Shown: piece by piece, positions 63,400 to 64,000 of the stretch
Layout of the letters: each line of letters opens with the position of its first letter
Numbering within the stretch: position 1 is the first letter of the stretch
DNA from: Paludibacter sp.
GTDB taxonomy: Bacteria > Bacteroidota > Bacteroidia > Bacteroidales > Paludibacteraceae
Direction: 5' to 3'
NCBI GenBank assembly: GCA_028690665.1
Contig: JAQVAV010000004.1
Coordinates: forward strand, 124,001-188,000
DNA length: 64,000 nucleotides
Translations under genes and position numbers: made by a program
The notes under the pieces: model-generated
The model's database searches: none
Told to the model about the DNA's origin: nothing
What the model saw: the letters and a program-made list of their open reading frames with translations, nothing else

Positions 63400-64000
63400 A
63401 TGAAAAAATTAACTTTTGCAGCAGCATTTTTGCTTATTGCCGGTTTGGTAAGTGCCCAACTAAATTTTGGCATCAAAGCCGGATACAATTCTTCCTTATC
63501 ATTGAGCAATGTAAGTTCTGTCCAAAACGGAGATTACACATTGGATAACGTAAAATCGGAAATGTCAAACGGATTTCATGCAGGAGCCTTTGCCCGATTG
63601 GGAATAAAAAAAGTATACATACAGCCGGAACTTTTATATTCTATGGGAAAAAAGGATTACACGATAACATTTCAGGATGTAATGGATAAGAACGTAACTT
63701 ACGACAAATTTGTTACAATCAGTACAGTAGACATCCCTGTATTACTTGGATATAAAGTACTGGATCTTAAGTTAGCCAACCTGAGGGTTTTTGCAGGACC
63801 TAAATTCAGGTTAAACGCAGGTTCGAAACTGGAATTTGATAATTTAGTGAGTGAAGATGGAAGCGACGTCACAATAGATGATCTGTCAAAAGACATCAAA
63901 AACTCGCAGGTAGGACTTGAAGCCGGGGTTGGTGTCGACTTTTTAATGCTCACACTTGATGCACGTTTTAATTTAATTGGCGATATGTATCAAACCAAAG
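63400..64000 (+). CDS. Outer-membrane beta-barrel protein, PorT-like, cut by the window edge
   Basis: The frame opens with a signal peptide (LTFAAAFLLIAGLVSAQ) and continues about 200 residues without a stop: LNFGIKAGYNSSLSLSN, FHAGAFARLGIKKVYIQPEL, STVDIPVLLGYKV and LRVFAGPKFRLNAG. These are strands of the outer-membrane beta-barrel type called PorT-family or porin-like in Bacteroidota. The C terminus is beyond the window. It follows the transglycosylase by 65 bp on the same strand. The cargo or ligand is unknown. Confidence 0.85.
   Translation, partial: MKKLTFAAAFLLIAGLVSAQLNFGIKAGYNSSLSLSNVSSVQNGDYTLDNVKSEMSNGFHAGAFARLGIKKVYIQPELLYSMGKKDYTITFQDVMDKNVTYDKFVTISTVDIPVLLGYKVLDLKLANLRVFAGPKFRLNAGSKLEFDNLVSEDGSDVTIDDLSKDIKNSQVGLEAGVGVDFLMLTLDARFNLIGDMYQTK

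Overview
The window is about 64 kb of an AT-rich Bacteroidota chromosome, most likely from an anaerobic member of the Bacteroidales. The signs are a one-piece tmRNA whose tag ends NYALAA, promoters of the TTTG-N18-TAnnTTTG type, the type IX secretion core genes (porP-gldKLMN), proteins with T9SS sorting tails, RimM, RNase Y and ZapA of Bacteroidota type, an NfnAB-type transhydrogenase, and a DAHP synthase-chorismate mutase fusion. A species cannot be named from the sequence alone.

Layout. 1-9.0 kb (+): a nearly complete haem operon, (hemA end)-hemC-hemD-hemB-hemL-hemE-hemN-hemH-hemG. 9.0-17.8 kb (-): an assimilatory sulfate reduction operon, cysD-cysN-cysH-DUF2061-cysJ-cysI-precorrin-2 dehydrogenase-hydrolase-SUMT. 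It draws on the same uroporphyrinogen III pool to make sirohaem for CysI, and it is preceded by a 22-bp-period direct-repeat operator. 18.2-18.6 kb: tmRNA. 18.7-20.8 kb: two convergent, decayed pseudogenes (a transglutaminase-like protein and cutC). 20.8-23.1 kb (-): a coiled-coil protein, zapA and rny. 23.4-26.0 kb (+): a membrane TPR/HTH regulator, a 39-aa peptide and an orphan 102-aa gene. 26.1-33.3 kb: a large secreted BNR-4/LamG protein, rimM, a GH28 pectinase and a DUF4861 protein, a small pectin-related group. 33.4-34.8 kb: a FetAB-like ABC exporter. 35.0-38.4 kb (-): hisS, rpsO and a lamin-tail T9SS cargo protein. 38.7-41.2 kb (-): nfnA-nfnB.

41.4-45.1 kb (+): a phenylalanine-branch operon, pheA-aminotransferase-DAHP synthase/chorismate mutase. 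It is preceded by a Phe/Tyr-rich leader peptide with mutually exclusive hairpins, a textbook-style ribosome-mediated attenuator and the strongest unusual signal in the window. A nine-unit, exactly 21-bp-phased repeat array lies inside this operon. 45.1-47.7 kb: inverted repeats, ribF, a HAD phosphatase, and a tRNA(CAT) with a GIY-YIG nuclease gene in a partly duplicated unit. 47.7-49.5 kb (-): mnmA and a LuxR-type response regulator. 49.6-55.5 kb (-): the T9SS operon, whose GldK lacks the expected lipoprotein cysteine. 55.7-62.1 kb (-): DUF2795, a cobalamin adenosyltransferase, a methyltransferase, an acyl-CoA ligase with a cupin regulator, a C-terminal processing protease and coaD. 62.4-64.0 kb (+): a lytic transglycosylase and the start of an outer-membrane beta-barrel protein.

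The genes connect in several ways. Haem and sirohaem synthesis meet head to head around a shared tetrapyrrole precursor. The T9SS operon would export the two proteins here that carry sorting tails. The phenylalanine operon appears to sense charged tRNA-Phe/Tyr through its leader. No CRISPR array, insertion sequence, prophage or rRNA operon was seen.
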